Assembly: GCA_013115135.1 (NCBI GenBank)
Contig: JABANP010000218.1
Span: 1 to 64,000 of the forward strand
Length of the DNA stretch: 64,000 nt
From: Perkinsus olseni
Taxonomy: Eukaryota > Perkinsozoa > Perkinsida > Perkinsidae
Direction: 5' to 3'
A program made the position numbers and the translations under genes. Shown here piece by piece: positions 49,691-59,377 of this stretch. The notes under the pieces are model-generated. The model did no database searches. It was not told the origin of the DNA and saw only the letters and a program-made list of their open reading frames with translations. Position 1 is the first letter of the stretch; every line of letters begins with the position of its first letter.

Positions 49691-50640
49691 TTCGTCCATG
49701 ATCGATTGGTCCACTGCAGCTTCGATTCAAGATTGTTTCGTACAAATTTCGGTTCATTCATGATCTTTTCGTACATCGAAAAAGTGCATGTTTTGGTCAC
49801 GATTTTTTCATCCATAACCGGTTTCGTACACGATTATTTCGTCCATGGGCGGTTGATTCAAAGATATGCTCGTTGTGATCTATTCGGCCACGATCTTTTC
49901 GAAAAAAATTGATTCGTCCCATAGTGGTTCGTACATATGAAACTTACGACACGGAAATGTTTATCGGGTGGGATGAACCCACGAACTCGGGATTACGAGC
50001 ATTAGCTACTAACCTACTCCCCTGTAAGACTTCTACTGAAATCCAACAAAGTACCGCCCATGCGATACCCAACCTATTCAACTTGGCTCCATTCATGTTT
50101 GGAGCCTCTAGGCACTGGGATCACCACAGAGACAAGTTGTCTCAGACAACCTGATGTGGGGGAGTGCTAGATCGTCACCACTGGTGACTCACCAGTAGAG
50201 GCGGCGCTGAGATTCTTAGGTCGGAGTAGGTGATGGTAATAGCGGAATTGGTAGAGCTCCCGGCTTGCATGACGATGGTCCCAGGTTCGAATCTGGGTAG
50301 GGGTAGATGGAAGTGATGGCAGTGGTGCAGTGGCGCTACTTTTAGACATATGTGACGCCGCGGCGTCACATATGTCTAAAAGTAGCGTGGACGAAACTCA
50401 CGTGTACGAAAGGCTTGTACGAAAAGCCCTGGACGAAAGAAGCGGAGTTAGAGCATGATTGGACGGAACGGCGTGGATGAAAGAATCATGTACGTAAAAC
50501 CCGTGGACGAAAGAGGTGTGTATGAAAGAAGATGGACGGAAGTAACATGGGCGAAACAAGCAGGATGAACCCTACCATGGATGAAACAATCGTGGACGAA
50601 ACCTACAACGTATGAAACAGCGATGTATGAATGGAGGTTC
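49691..50640 (+). mobile_element. Foldback-like element A: inverted 15-bp arrays, tRNA-like core, hairpin
   Basis: Left array (49,691-49,937) has degenerate units such as TTCGTCCATG and TTCGTACACG. The core (49,938-50,333) has a tRNA-like promoter: A box TAGCGGAATTGG at 50240-50251 and B box GGTTCGAATC at 50284-50293. The tRNA fold itself is degenerate (8-nt T-loop, unpaired anticodon stem). Next is a perfect 54-bp palindrome (50334-50387), and then at once a right array (50,388-50,640) of units like TGGACGAAA and TGTACGAAA, inverted relative to the left array. No protein is encoded. Architecture matches elements B, C, D and F, but the core sequence differs. A Pol III-transcribed, foldback-type non-autonomous element is my inference. 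Confidence 0.6.
50334..50387. repeat. Perfect 54-bp palindrome
   Basis: The 27-base left arm starting CGCTACTTTTAGACATATG is followed without spacer by its exact reverse complement, ending AAAAGTAGCG. The centre is CCGCGG. It separates the core of element A from its right-hand 15-bp array. Such a sequence can form a cruciform in DNA or a long hairpin in RNA. Confidence 0.97.
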
Positions 50641-50644
50641 CCCA

Positions 50645-51395
50645 GTCTAGGGTGTATTACGATTCGTACACCGGAAACTCGTACACTATCGCTTCGTACA
50701 CGGCTCGTACACTGAATACTCGTTCACTCATTGAATTCATACATCGTCATTTCGTACACTTGAGACTCATACACGTAATTCTCGTACTCATGATACTCTT
50801 ACATATAATACTCGTTCATGTAGTGAGTCGTACACTTAAAGTTCGTACACGTGAATCTCATACACTGGCAACTCGTACACGAGCACGACTCGTACACTAT
50901 GCTTGCTGAGTCGCATTTTTGCGCCGCGCTGGGTGCAATGGCGGAGCGAAGGAAGTTATATTCTCTATAGGGGGCGAACTGTTCGCGCCACTCTGTGAGA
51001 AAAAGCTTATTAGTGCGAGTGGTATGGTGGTTAAGGTCGCGGACTCTTGATCGAAAGACCACAGGTTGGATCCTACGTGCAGGGACTCCCTTACAAGGGA
51101 GGAAGTAGAGTGGTGCTAAGGGGCGGGAGAGCGCCCCTGGGAGGAAACTGAAGATGAGAGTGTATGAAATGCCAGTATACGAGTTGAAAGTGTACGACTA
51201 TTATGTGTACGGGTGTTATATGTACGGGTATTACGTATACGAGCATCATGTATACGAGTTTTATATGTACGAATCTCTTGTGTATGACTTTTCGGTGTAC
51301 GAGCATTTCGCGTACGATTAGAAAATGTATGAGTATTGGAGACATGAGTCGAAAATGTACGACTATTTGGTGTACGAAACGTGAACATCCCGGAG
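50645..51395 (+). mobile_element. Foldback-like element B
   Basis: The left array (50,663-50,905) is of TCGTACAC-type units with 15-bp period. The core (50,906-51,118) holds a small hairpin (GCGAACTGTTCGC), an A-box-like TGGTATGGTGG and a mutated B box (GGTTGGATCC, 51064-51073). A GC hairpin AGGGGCG/CGCCCCT with loop GGAGAG is at 51119-51138. The right array (51,157-51,385) is of GTGTACGA-type units with 15-bp period, ending CGTGAACATCCCG. It abuts element A on the left and the inverted element C on the right. Nothing in it looks protein-coding; long ORFs across the arrays arise because 15 is a multiple of 3. Confidence 0.62.
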
Positions 51396-52036
51396 GGGAA
51401 GGTCACGACTCGTACAATGCACCAAATACCCGTACACAGAATACTCATACACCGGGAGGTGGTACATGTAGAACTCGTTCGCACAAAACTTGTACACATA
51501 ACGTTCGTACACATAACACTCGTACACGTAATGCTCGTACACCATCATTTCGTACACCATCATTTCGTACACCCTGCGGAAATTTCTTCAGGCAAGTCGT
51601 GGAGCCGCTCCGCGACTTGCCTGAAAAATTTTCGAGCTCTGCCGCGCCTTGCTAGCAGCTTATCTCCTCCCTGACAGGGAGATCCACACCACATACACTA
51701 ATAAACTTTCACTCACCCACTGGCGCGAACAATTCGCTCTCTATGGATAATATTACCTCCTTCGCTCCCCCATTGCTCTCAGCGCGGCCCAAAAATGCGT
51801 CCCAAGCAGCGTAGTGTACGAGTCGTGCTCGTGTACGAGTTGATGGTGCACGAGTTTTATGTGTATGAGTTTTACGTGTATAAGTTTTATGTGTGCGAGT
51901 TTCATGTTTATGAGTTTCAAGTGTACCAAATGACGGTGTACGGATCCAAGAGGTGAACGAGCATTCAGTGTACGAGTCGTGTACGAAATGAAAGTGTAAG
52001 AGTTTTCGGTGTACGAATCGTGAGACACCCGGGCAC
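51396..52036 (-). mobile_element. Foldback-like element C, inverted relative to B
   Basis: Read on the minus strand it parallels B: an array (52,020-51,812), a core (51,811-51,626) sharing the GCGAATTGTTCGC hairpin and TTTATTAGTG segment with B and D, then a hairpin (51625-51587), then a second array (51,575-51,408). About 50 nt covering the A and B boxes are deleted compared with B and D, so this copy has probably lost its promoter. Its array terminus CGTGACCTTCCC meets the terminus of B, giving a tail-to-tail pair. Confidence 0.6.
51587..51625. repeat. 39-bp near-perfect palindrome
   Basis: The 18-base arm TTCAGGCAAGTCGTGGAG and its complement are separated by CCG; one base pair is mismatched. 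It takes the same position (between core and outer array) as the hairpins of elements A, B, D and F, but has a different sequence. Confidence 0.95.
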
Positions 52037-52690
52037 CCTATGGTCCGAGTCCTGGATCCGGCCGAGGTGTTCATCAAGGCTCGCACTCTTCTCCTTGAGA
52101 AGTACAGTGAAGACTGATTTTCTGTGTACGAGAAGCTTCAGAAACGCCGTCTCGAAGCTGGGGAAACGGTTGAGGATTACCTGGGCTTCGGGTGGACTGC
52201 CTTGCCTAGGCAGGTTCCCCCTGAAAAAAACGATATCCTCACATGTGTCCAAATGTGGCACGGTTTGCCGGACGTGCCGAGTCTGACTGCCGTTCGCGCG
52301 ACCGGAGGCTCTCTCGGAGGCCATCCCGCGTACTCGTCACGAATTGGCATCGCTTGTTGGCAAATATGTGGCGCACTTTTCCATTGGGGGATGGTTAGGC
52401 ATCGCGGCGGCAACGTTCACACGGTTGTGCGCGTTGTTTGAGCAGGGTAAACAGTATGAAGACTCCTTGCCGCCGATCTGGCTTGGTTTGCATTACAAGT
52501 TCCGCGCGCACTTGCAGCCGCGGGAGATCCGGTACACGGGGCCTGGCAAGTCCTGCCGTCGGCCAGCTGGGCTCCCCACTGTAACAGCAGTGCCACGGCT
52601 ACGGCCGCTGTTCTCTTTCTCCGCCCCGTTCGGGTCGAGAACCGTTGTTGGTTACGACCTCGGCGCTGCCGTTGGCACATGAAAGTGCTT
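52037..52690 (+). pseudogene. Retroelement gag-like fragment with nonsense codon
   Basis: The plus-strand frame from 52037 reads MVRVLDPAEVFIKARTLLLE, then KYSED, a TGA stop, then in the same frame SVYEKLQKRRLEAGETVEDY followed by LGFGWTALPRQVPPEKNDIL and MWHGLPD. The E-x-Y-L-x-x-F...L-x-R...F-x-x-G-L-P spacing is that of a retrotransposon gag (capsid) domain. The frame then decays. It is wedged between foldback elements C and D. Probably the remnant of a Ty3-like element. Confidence 0.45.
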
Positions 52691-53094
52691 GAATGTGAAT
52701 CTGTCATCCCCGGTTTGAGTGTCGTGCTGGATTTTTGCAAAGCTCTCCGTGTCGGGGAACCTCCATCCATACATCGCGGTTTCATACATTGCAGGTTTCG
52801 TCCACAATTGTTTCATCCATGGTAGGGTTCCTCCTGCTTGTTTCGTCCATATCACTTCCGCCCATCCTCTTTCATACACACCTCTTTCGTCCACGGGTCT
52901 TACGTACATGATTCTTTCATCCACGCCGTTTCGTCCAATCATGCTCAAACTCCGCTTCTAACTCGTACACCATGCTTGCTGAGTCGCATTTTTGGGCCGC
53001 GCGCTGGGTGCAATGACGGAGCGAAGGAAGTTATATTGTCTATAGGGAGCGAACTGTTCGCGCCACTCTGTGAGAAAAAGTTTATTAGTGTGAG

Positions 53095-53148
53095 TGGTAT
53101 GGTGGTTAAGGTAGCGGACTCTCGATCGGAAGACCGCAGGTTCGAACC
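53095..53148 (+). promoter_or_regulatory. tRNA-like internal Pol III promoter (A and B boxes)
   Basis: TGGTATGGTGGTTAAGG resembles a tRNA D-arm/A box, and GGTTCGAACC is a consensus B box. Spacing of about 30 nt between boxes is normal. The intervening sequence does not form a convincing anticodon arm, so this is tRNA-derived and not a tRNA gene. Confidence 0.6.
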
Positions 53149-53205
53149 TATGTGCGGGGACTCCCTTACCAGGGAGAAGGGAGGAAGCAGAGTGGCAGTA
53201 AGGGG

Positions 53206-53235
53206 CGCGAAAATTTTTTCGAAAAAATTTTCGCG
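53206..53235. repeat. Perfect 30-bp palindrome
   Basis: CGCGAAAATTTTTTC is followed directly by its reverse complement. It replaces, in an otherwise homologous context (AGTAAGGGGCG upstream), the unrelated hairpin of element B. Confidence 0.97.
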
Positions 53236-53263
53236 GAGTGTACGAGATGACGGTGTACGACTT

Positions 53264-53368
53264 AAAATCCCGGCTCTTCGTCCGCGACCTTGCGTAACAT
53301 ACAATGGGAAAAGAGCTCAAGTCGCGAATCGATCAGCCGGGGAGGAGACACTCCTACCAGGCGACCCC
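53264..53368 (+). repeat. 105-bp direct repeat, copy 1
   Basis: Begins AAAATCCCGGCTCTTCG and ends CCAGGCGACCCC. Copy 2 is at 53553-53657, with only three base differences seen, all in the first 17 bases. A weaker third copy (GAGCTCGTGTCGCGAATCGA...) is at about 54,190-54,280. The first two bracket the left 162-bp repeat. Confidence 0.9.
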
Positions 53369-53390
53369 ACCATTGAGGGAGGGACGGGTG

Positions 53391-53552
53391 GGTCAAAAAC
53401 ATCGACAGGACACCCGGCACTACCGTGCCAGACGCTGACCTCTCACGATGAACGGCTCGGTGACGTACACCGCCCCGCACGCATACACACGATTGTCTCC
53501 TGCGGCGGACTACCGTGGATTTTTCTTCGACACACGGAGTGTATCGATTACT
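53391..53552 (+). repeat. Long direct repeat, left copy (162 bp)
   Basis: Starts GGTCAAAAACATCGACAGG and ends GTATCGATTACT. Its partner, 59203-59366, is almost identical: one substitution and a 2-base insertion were seen. The pair is 5.8 kb apart and brackets a block holding a tyrosine recombinase fragment. They could be LTR-like or split repeats of a retroelement. Confidence 0.9.
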
Positions 53553-53657
53553 AAAATCCCGTTTCTTCGCCCGCGACCTTGCGTAACATACAATGGGAAA
53601 AGAGCTCAAGTCGCGAATCGATCAGCCGGGGAGGAGACACTCCTACCAGGCGACCCC
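53553..53657 (+). repeat. 105-bp direct repeat, copy 2
   Basis: Near-identical to 53264-53368. It follows directly on the GATTACT end of the 162-bp repeat. Confidence 0.9.
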
Positions 53658-53752
53658 CATCGTTGAGATCGATTCGAGACGACGAGGTCTCTTCCCATGC
53701 CCATCGTAGTAGGGGGCAGAAGAGGCTGCTGTGCAGTTGAGGTTAGATTGAG

Positions 53753-54303
53753 ATGAATGAGCCACCGACGCTTGGCTGGTTACTGGCAGAATGGCAAGAC
53801 TGGGGAGAAAAAGAAACACTGCGGGCTAAACCCACGGTGCCGCGGTGGAAAGGAGAGGGCGACAGAAATGTGGCACGGTTGAAGCAAGATGCGTGGGCGG
53901 TCGCAGCGCGCAGCATCCGCCCAGCCACGGCGAAGACGTATGCGGTGGGGATGCGGTCGTGGATCAGGTTCACGGTCGAGTTGACTAAAGCCGACAAGAG
54001 GATGCGGGCACCGATGCCAGCCAATCTACAGGAGATGCAGGACTGGATTACTAGCATAGGAAACGCTGGGACCGCTAAGACGTACTTGATGGGGTGAAGA
54101 AGGCGCATGAGCTGCCGGGGTATGAGATCAACACGAGTAGCCCCATGCTAATAGCAACGGTGAAGGGACTCGAAGCCGCCGCGCCACCCATGGGAAGAGA
54201 GCTCGTGTCGCGAATCGAACAGCCGGGGAGAAGGCACTTCTGCCGGGCGAACAACGTTACGATCGAGTCGAGACCGAGCTCAGCTGCCCAATCGTGTGCA
54301 TGA
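53753..54303 (+). pseudogene. Tyrosine recombinase fragment (core-binding domain)
   Basis: The frame from 53753 begins MNEPPTLGWLLAEWQDWG and runs into IRPATAKTYAVGMRSWIRFT, PANLQEMQDWITSIGNAGTA and KTYLMG. The frame then breaks in a GGGG run, and continues at 54094 with KKAHELPGYEINTSSPMLIA and TVKGLEAAAPP. This is the helical SAM-like core-binding half of a phage-integrase-type recombinase, as in DIRS/Ngaro retroelements or Cryptons. The catalytic half (R...HxxR...Y) is not found in good frame, so this copy is broken. The flanking direct repeats favour a YR retroelement. Confidence 0.55.
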
Positions 54304-57300
54304 AAGCACATAGAACGGGGACGAACATGACGGGACGTGACCAAGTTGAAGACGCTGTGATACGCCCCGGAGCTCCGACTAAAAAAACATAATGTGGTCT
54401 GGTTCAGCACTGCATGCGCAGAAAATGCTGCGAGTGATGGAAATCCCGTCGTTGCGAGTTCCATACGAGGTGAAGCACACCTGCTGTAGGTCCTACAGGG
54501 TAGGGCCACTACGTTGCAGGACTCGTGCCGGTTTAACGGCCAAACTAACCGAATGGGGCAACCCCGCCGCCTGAGGCTGAGGTGAATCATAGCTGTGTCG
54601 AAGCTGCTGGATACAGAGGAATGCGATGGAGCAAGGTCGCCCCCAGGCTGGAGGAGACACTGACTGGGGGCTCCAGTCAGTCACTGGTGAGGTTGCGCGT
54701 TGATGCAAATGTCGCGCCGAGAAGCGGAAGTTCCGCTTCGGAACTGTAGCATAGTTAAGTGGCGAACGCAGAGGTGCCCTGGCAGTACTGCGGCCCAAAG
54801 CACCGCATGGTCGCTGCATGGTGTCACGCAAGCGACTCCGCTCACGATGGGAATGAGGAGCCCCTGACTAGCGAGATTAACGAGTGCTTACCGAGTGCTG
54901 TGCCGTGGATACGGTGTATGCGCGACGCTTCCAAGCGTAGCGCCGCGTGGGGTGAGACGAACGTAGAAGGAGATCGGAGACGCTGAGTGCAGCAAGCACA
55001 GCAGCTGTGATATCCTCCGACTCGGGGGCCCCGAGGAGAAGCTGGTCGGGACTCCCGACCAGCCTCCCGACTCGGGAGGCCGTATGCGCGAGGTGCTAGT
55101 ACAACCCCGACACCCACCGAGGAAGAATCTCCGGGAAGGCCTCGTGAAGGCCGTGCCTACTGCCGAAGCAGCACGAGTCAGTGGCCGGAGAAGAGGGTAG
55201 GAGAAACTTCCCCGTGGGAAGCGACACCAGCCGCCGGAAGGTTGTAGAGAGAAGGAAGCAGAACCCGGACACGTCTGCGGCTCGGACTCCGAGCAACACC
55301 TGATGCTCGATGAACTGCTTGCCGGGTTGGTGCACCAGCAGCGCAGATCCTGCGCCGCAGAATGGTGGCTGCTCGGGTAGCGGCAGTGCAGTACCAACAA
55401 GCGGTAATCTGCCCGCCCTGTACCGTCGGGTGAGCAGTGCTCACTGAGCACGAAACGGAGTCTACGCGGGAAGCGTCACCAGAGTGGAGGACAAAAACCA
55501 TGAGCGAAGTAGACGACTCAAAACGACGTGAACGGGCACGTAGCTCCACGAACTGTGTGACACAAGAGCTGGTGGCTGTGGACCACAGTCTGTGGTATGA
55601 GACAAAGGAGTTGTCACAAATCACGCGTATAAAGTGGACACACAAATGGTCGCGAGTCGCCACTGGAGATAACGACACCGAAGCTCATGACGCAACTAGC
55701 GTCACGTAACGAGAGAATGAGTCCGGCGGACTCAGTCCGCGCAGGCGCTACAAACGACAGAGTAGCCGCGGTGGCTGAACAGTGCAGCGGAGCCTGGAGG
55801 AACTCCAGGAGTTCACCTCCTCGACCGCCTTCGCGACTCGCGGGCGGGCGGGAACCCAGCGGGAGCCTACCTCTGGCTCTGAGGCTGAGAGCGAATGAGT
55901 AAGCCGTTCCGCTAGTCTGCAAGAGCAAGACACTATCAGTGGAAGCTTCCATTGAGCAGGACGCCATCATGCACAGGATGAAGTCCGTCCACCCAGGTGC
56001 CATGGTGCAGAGCAGTGAGTCATCCCTAAGCTGGGAGCCCTGACCCGTGCAAGGTGCAGCGGGGCCAACATGGCCGGGCCAATTGCGTCAGGCGATCCGA
56101 ACCACTGCCGGGCAACGGACTGGGGTAGCGCGGAAAGGACCGAGTCGGTCCGACCGACGCGGTGTGCAGTGACTGCCGCAGGTACTCGAAGCGAGCGAAC
56201 AGCCCATCGCGGAAACCTGCGCTGTCCACACTGCGGAACACACAGGGACCAACTCTGGGGTAGGCACAGCGTGGACTTGCAAAGCTGCAAACCCAAGGTC
56301 CATGCGAACTGCGCGAAGGACGAACCCAAGAGACTTGAGGAAACAGAGCCCGGTCAACCCTTGGTCCGCACGAAGATAGCGGGAAAGCAGACCGGGCAGT
56401 GCCGGATATGTGTCGGTGCAGCCAATGCGGCAGAAGGGTAGGGTAACCCTACTAGGGTAATGTTTGCCAAGCGCGGAGGGTGTACAGTGCACGGGTCGTC
56501 GTGACGTGACTCGGAACCGTGAATCCGGAGATGTCCTAGTGTCGATCCCGGATCCACCTGGTGTCGATCGGGCGGACCGCCCGAAGTAAGAGTACGCGAC
56601 GAGAGCGAGGCGGCCTGTCACAGGAGCAAGACAAAAGGAGCCTCGAGACCTCTAGGGGGCAGGTCCTCGAGAACCTCAGATCCACGTGAGGCTCCGTGAT
56701 GTGACCACTTGGGCGGTCCCAGAGCAGAAGAAATGCAAGACAGAGAGCCAGATTATGGCGTACGAGCTGGACGATGGTAGGTACTGATCCCCGCAGGGTA
56801 AGGAAGCAGACTCATCGCGACGCAGAAGCGGTAACGGCGAAGGGGAGCCGAGGAGCAGGCCAGCTAGTAGCCACGAATCGGATAGAGGGTGCCACCCACT
56901 AGCCCACTGGGAGGGGTCGGGGACAAGATAGCGGCAAAGCCGCTGAAGGTGTACGCGAGTAGTGTAACAAGCGGAGCTAATGCGGCCGATGCCCCCTCGA
57001 AGGGGAACCCAAGACCGCAAGAGAGGAAGGATGTGCCACGAAAGGCGTAGAGGCGTGTACTAAGGTGGTAGTATGAACCCCCGAGCCTGGGGGCCCCGGG
57101 AAGGAGCAGTCCCTCTTAGAGGGAACTTCCCTCAGGAAGCAACTAGGCCGAAGCAGACGTGTAGTAGTGGAGTAAGCAGGGAAGGAGAGAACCACGGCTT
57201 GGCGGGATCCCCGCCGAGAAACCGAGCAGCCGATAAGGCGCTCAAGGCTAAGCGAGGGAACCCGGGAACCGCAAGTCCGGAAGGCGGGAAGCGTCCGCCG

Positions 57301-57785
57301 GGAACATCGGGGCGAAGAGGGAGGCGGCGCCGCAGCCGACGGCAACCGCTGCTATGGCGGATGTGAACCGCGTAGTCTGCCAGATGTGAAAGACTCCCAC
57401 AGCCTGTGGGAGGCTCTCACAGCCTGTGGGCCACAGGGAGGATATCGCGGTGGACCACAACGGCACGTTGTCGCACGGGTAGAGTCGGAAGCGAACCCGG
57501 CTGACAAACCCTCCCGAGGTGAGGGTGTAGGCCGGCGATGGAAAAAAAAGGTTGTGTTCCATCAGCAGTCGTGCACCCGTGAGGCACTGAACCGCCGGGC
57601 CTGTCGCTACAGGTGGTGGTCAGCTGGGAAGTTGCAGGAGAAGTTCTCCTGGACAACAGACTATAACACGGCGCCAAGGAAGTTCCCACAACGCGCAGAG
57701 AGTGTTGGCACAACACTGGGAACGTTGGGATCTGGCGAGTCACAGAGACCCGTAGCATGAGGTACGGCGCCGCCGTTACGGCGGT
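54304..57785. other. GC-rich element interior, no intact gene
   Basis: Many ORFs of 60-190 codons overlap on both strands with no consistent frame, typical of GC-rich noncoding or decayed sequence. One plus-strand stretch at 56,070-56,440 includes LRCPHCGTHRD and VHANCAKDE, a possible zinc-knuckle remnant. I found no reverse transcriptase motif. It lies between the 162-bp direct repeats and is probably decayed element body. Confidence 0.35.
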
Positions 57786-58170
57786 CCAAGCCTCGAGGTA
57801 GTCGAGTCGAGTACAGACGGAGGCGCCAAGAAACAAGCAGCGAGGAGGAGAGCACGGATCGTGCATGAGGGGGAGGGAAGTCAGAGTGGCGCGTGAACGT
57901 GACAGCGGGCCACTGGCAAAGCACGAGGGAGCGGGGTAGTGTGCAAGGCACGACCCCTAGGCAAGGCGCAAGGAGCGGTCCCAGCCTCGAGTACGGGCGG
58001 AGGCGCCAGGGATCCTGGCCCAGGGGACACGCGCCGGGGAGAGGAGCACGGAGCGCGCACGAGAACGAGGGGAGCCAGAGGGGCACGTGAGCGTGACAGC
58101 GTACCACTGGCAAGGCACGAGGGGGAGAGGAAGTGTGCAAGGCACGACCCCTGGGCAAGGCGCAAGGAGT
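57786..58170 (+). repeat. Two-copy tandem repeat of about 190-195 bp
   Basis: Both copies begin CCTCGAG and share GGAGGCGCCA, CGTGAACGTGACAGCG or its GAGCGTGACAGCG variant, CCACTGGCAA, and GTGTGCAAGGCACGACCCC. Copy 2 (from about 57,980) has an extra GC-rich segment. The copies are imperfect. Confidence 0.7.
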
Positions 58171-58825
58171 GACGGGGGCAGTGGAGCAAGGCGAGAATCA
58201 GCCGCAAAGGGAGTCGCAGGTCCAGCTCGGCGCGTTGTAGAAACCGTCTAGGACGCCCTTTCTACGAGAAAGGGAGCAGAAAGTCTACAGCGCACCCGAC
58301 AACAGAGTGGCCGACACCAACTCGGCAGGTGAAGAAGGAGTCAGCCGCCTCGTCGGACGTGAACGGCGTAGTCGGGCGGTTGTGGGAATACGTTGCCGTG
58401 AACCACATCGCGATGCATGTCTCCCGAGTAGCCTCAGAAGCAAACCCAGCGGACAAGCCGTCCCGAGGCAAAGCTGGGGAGACACACTGGGAATGAGTGG
58501 CGTGTGTACCCCCGCCGGGGGTCCCCCGGCGGTCGTACATCCGTGACGCCTAGAGAAGGAGAGAACCCGCGGGGGTCCCCCCCGGGGGAGAAGAGGAGCG
58601 CACGTGGGCCCCAGGAAGTGGAGACAACTTGTCTCCACTTTCTCCTTGTATTCCACTGTCTCTGTGCATGTCTCAGACAAGCACAGTTTCGTAACGCCTG
58701 TGTGTTGAGTCAAGTGGTAACCCGGGGGTGAAGTGCTGCACGGGTGCGTGCATGGGAGCCACAGTGGCTCAGCCACTGGCGGGAGGCGGGTAGCACGGCA
58801 GGAGGGAGGCAAAGTGTGCCAAATG

Positions 58826-59118
58826 GGAGCGTGAGAGTCCCGAGAGTCGTGAGAGACTGCAGGTGAGGGAGGTAACACGCCAGGAGGGAGGCAGAGTGTG
58901 CCAAAGGGGAGCGTGAGAGTCCCGAGAGCCGTGAGAGACGGCAGGTGAGGGAGAGCCCAATGGGAGCGTGAGAGTCCCGAGAGCCATGAGAGACGGCAGG
59001 TGAGGGAGAGCCCAATGGGAGCGGGAGAGTCCCGAGAGCCGTGAGAGACGGCAGGTGAGGGAGAGCCCAATGGGAGCGTGAGAGTCCCGAGAGCCGTGAG
59101 AGACGGCAGGTGAGGGGG
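58826..59118 (+). repeat. 55-bp tandem repeat array
   Basis: Units contain GAGAGTCCCGAGAGCCGTGA and GACGGCAGGTGAGGGA. The CCCAATGGGAGC marker recurs at 58956, 59011 and 59066, exactly 55 bp apart. Earlier units at about 58,826 and 58,908 are interrupted by a second motif (CAGGAGGGAGGCAAAGTGTG / CAGGAGGGAGGCAGAGTGTG). It gives misleading Pro/Ser/His-rich ORFs on the minus strand. Confidence 0.88.
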
Positions 59119-59202
59119 AGCCCCAAGGAGGAGAGGGCGGCGGAGCAAGGTGAACTCAACCTGGCGGGAGCTGCAAACCGAGCTCGTGTCCGGAGCGACG
59201 TA

Positions 59203-59366
59203 GGTCAAAAACATCGACAGGACACCCGGCACTACCGTGCCAGACGCTGACCTCTCACGATGAACGGCTCGGTGACGTACACCGCCCCGCACGCATACAC
59301 ACGATTGTCTCCTGCGGCGGACTACCGTGGATTTTCCTTCGACTAACACGGAGTGTATCGATTACT
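59203..59366 (+). repeat. Long direct repeat, right copy (164 bp)
   Basis: Right partner of 53391-53552. It is followed after 11 bases by the isolated 15-bp array at 59,378. Confidence 0.9.
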
Positions 59367-59377
59367 GAAACTGGGGG

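Larger units (their letters stand above)
52754..53263 (+). mobile_element. Foldback-like element D (5' part)
   Basis: The left array (52,754-52,975) is an inverted near-copy of the right array of element A (50,439-50,640). The core (52,976-53,205) is a B-type core with intact tRNA-like boxes: an A-box-like TGGTATGGTGG at about 53,095 and a perfect B box GGTTCGAACC at 53139-53148. A 30-bp perfect palindrome (53206-53235) is followed by only about two 15-bp units (GAGTGTACGAGATGACG...), cut off at 53263. The missing right array is probably the isolated one at 59,378-59,640, separated by a later insertion. This copy has the best-preserved Pol III boxes. Confidence 0.62.

Noticed and set aside
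50229..50300. tRNA-Ala gene
   Set aside because: A and B boxes and a TGC triplet in place are present, but the anticodon stem does not pair and the T-loop has eight bases; treated as a tRNA-derived promoter.
51157..52020. The constant-core, variable-base arrays look superficially like CRISPR repeats and spacers
   Set aside because: Cores are only about 8 bp and variable parts 6-7 bp, far below CRISPR sizes, the cores are degenerate, and the genome is eukaryotic.
54842..57866. Long minus-strand ORFs (up to 187 codons) in the GC-rich block
   Set aside because: They overlap many others in all frames, are Ser/Arg/Pro-rich and have no domain; typical of stop-poor GC-rich DNA.
54300..58700. Possible ribosomal RNA genes
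   Set aside because: High GC and dense short ORFs suggested rRNA, but I could find none of the universally conserved 18S or 28S segments.
58285..59349. 354-codon minus-strand ORF
   Set aside because: It runs through the 55-bp tandem array and a copy of the 162-bp repeat; its periodic SPAVSHGSRDS peptide is a by-product of the DNA repeat.
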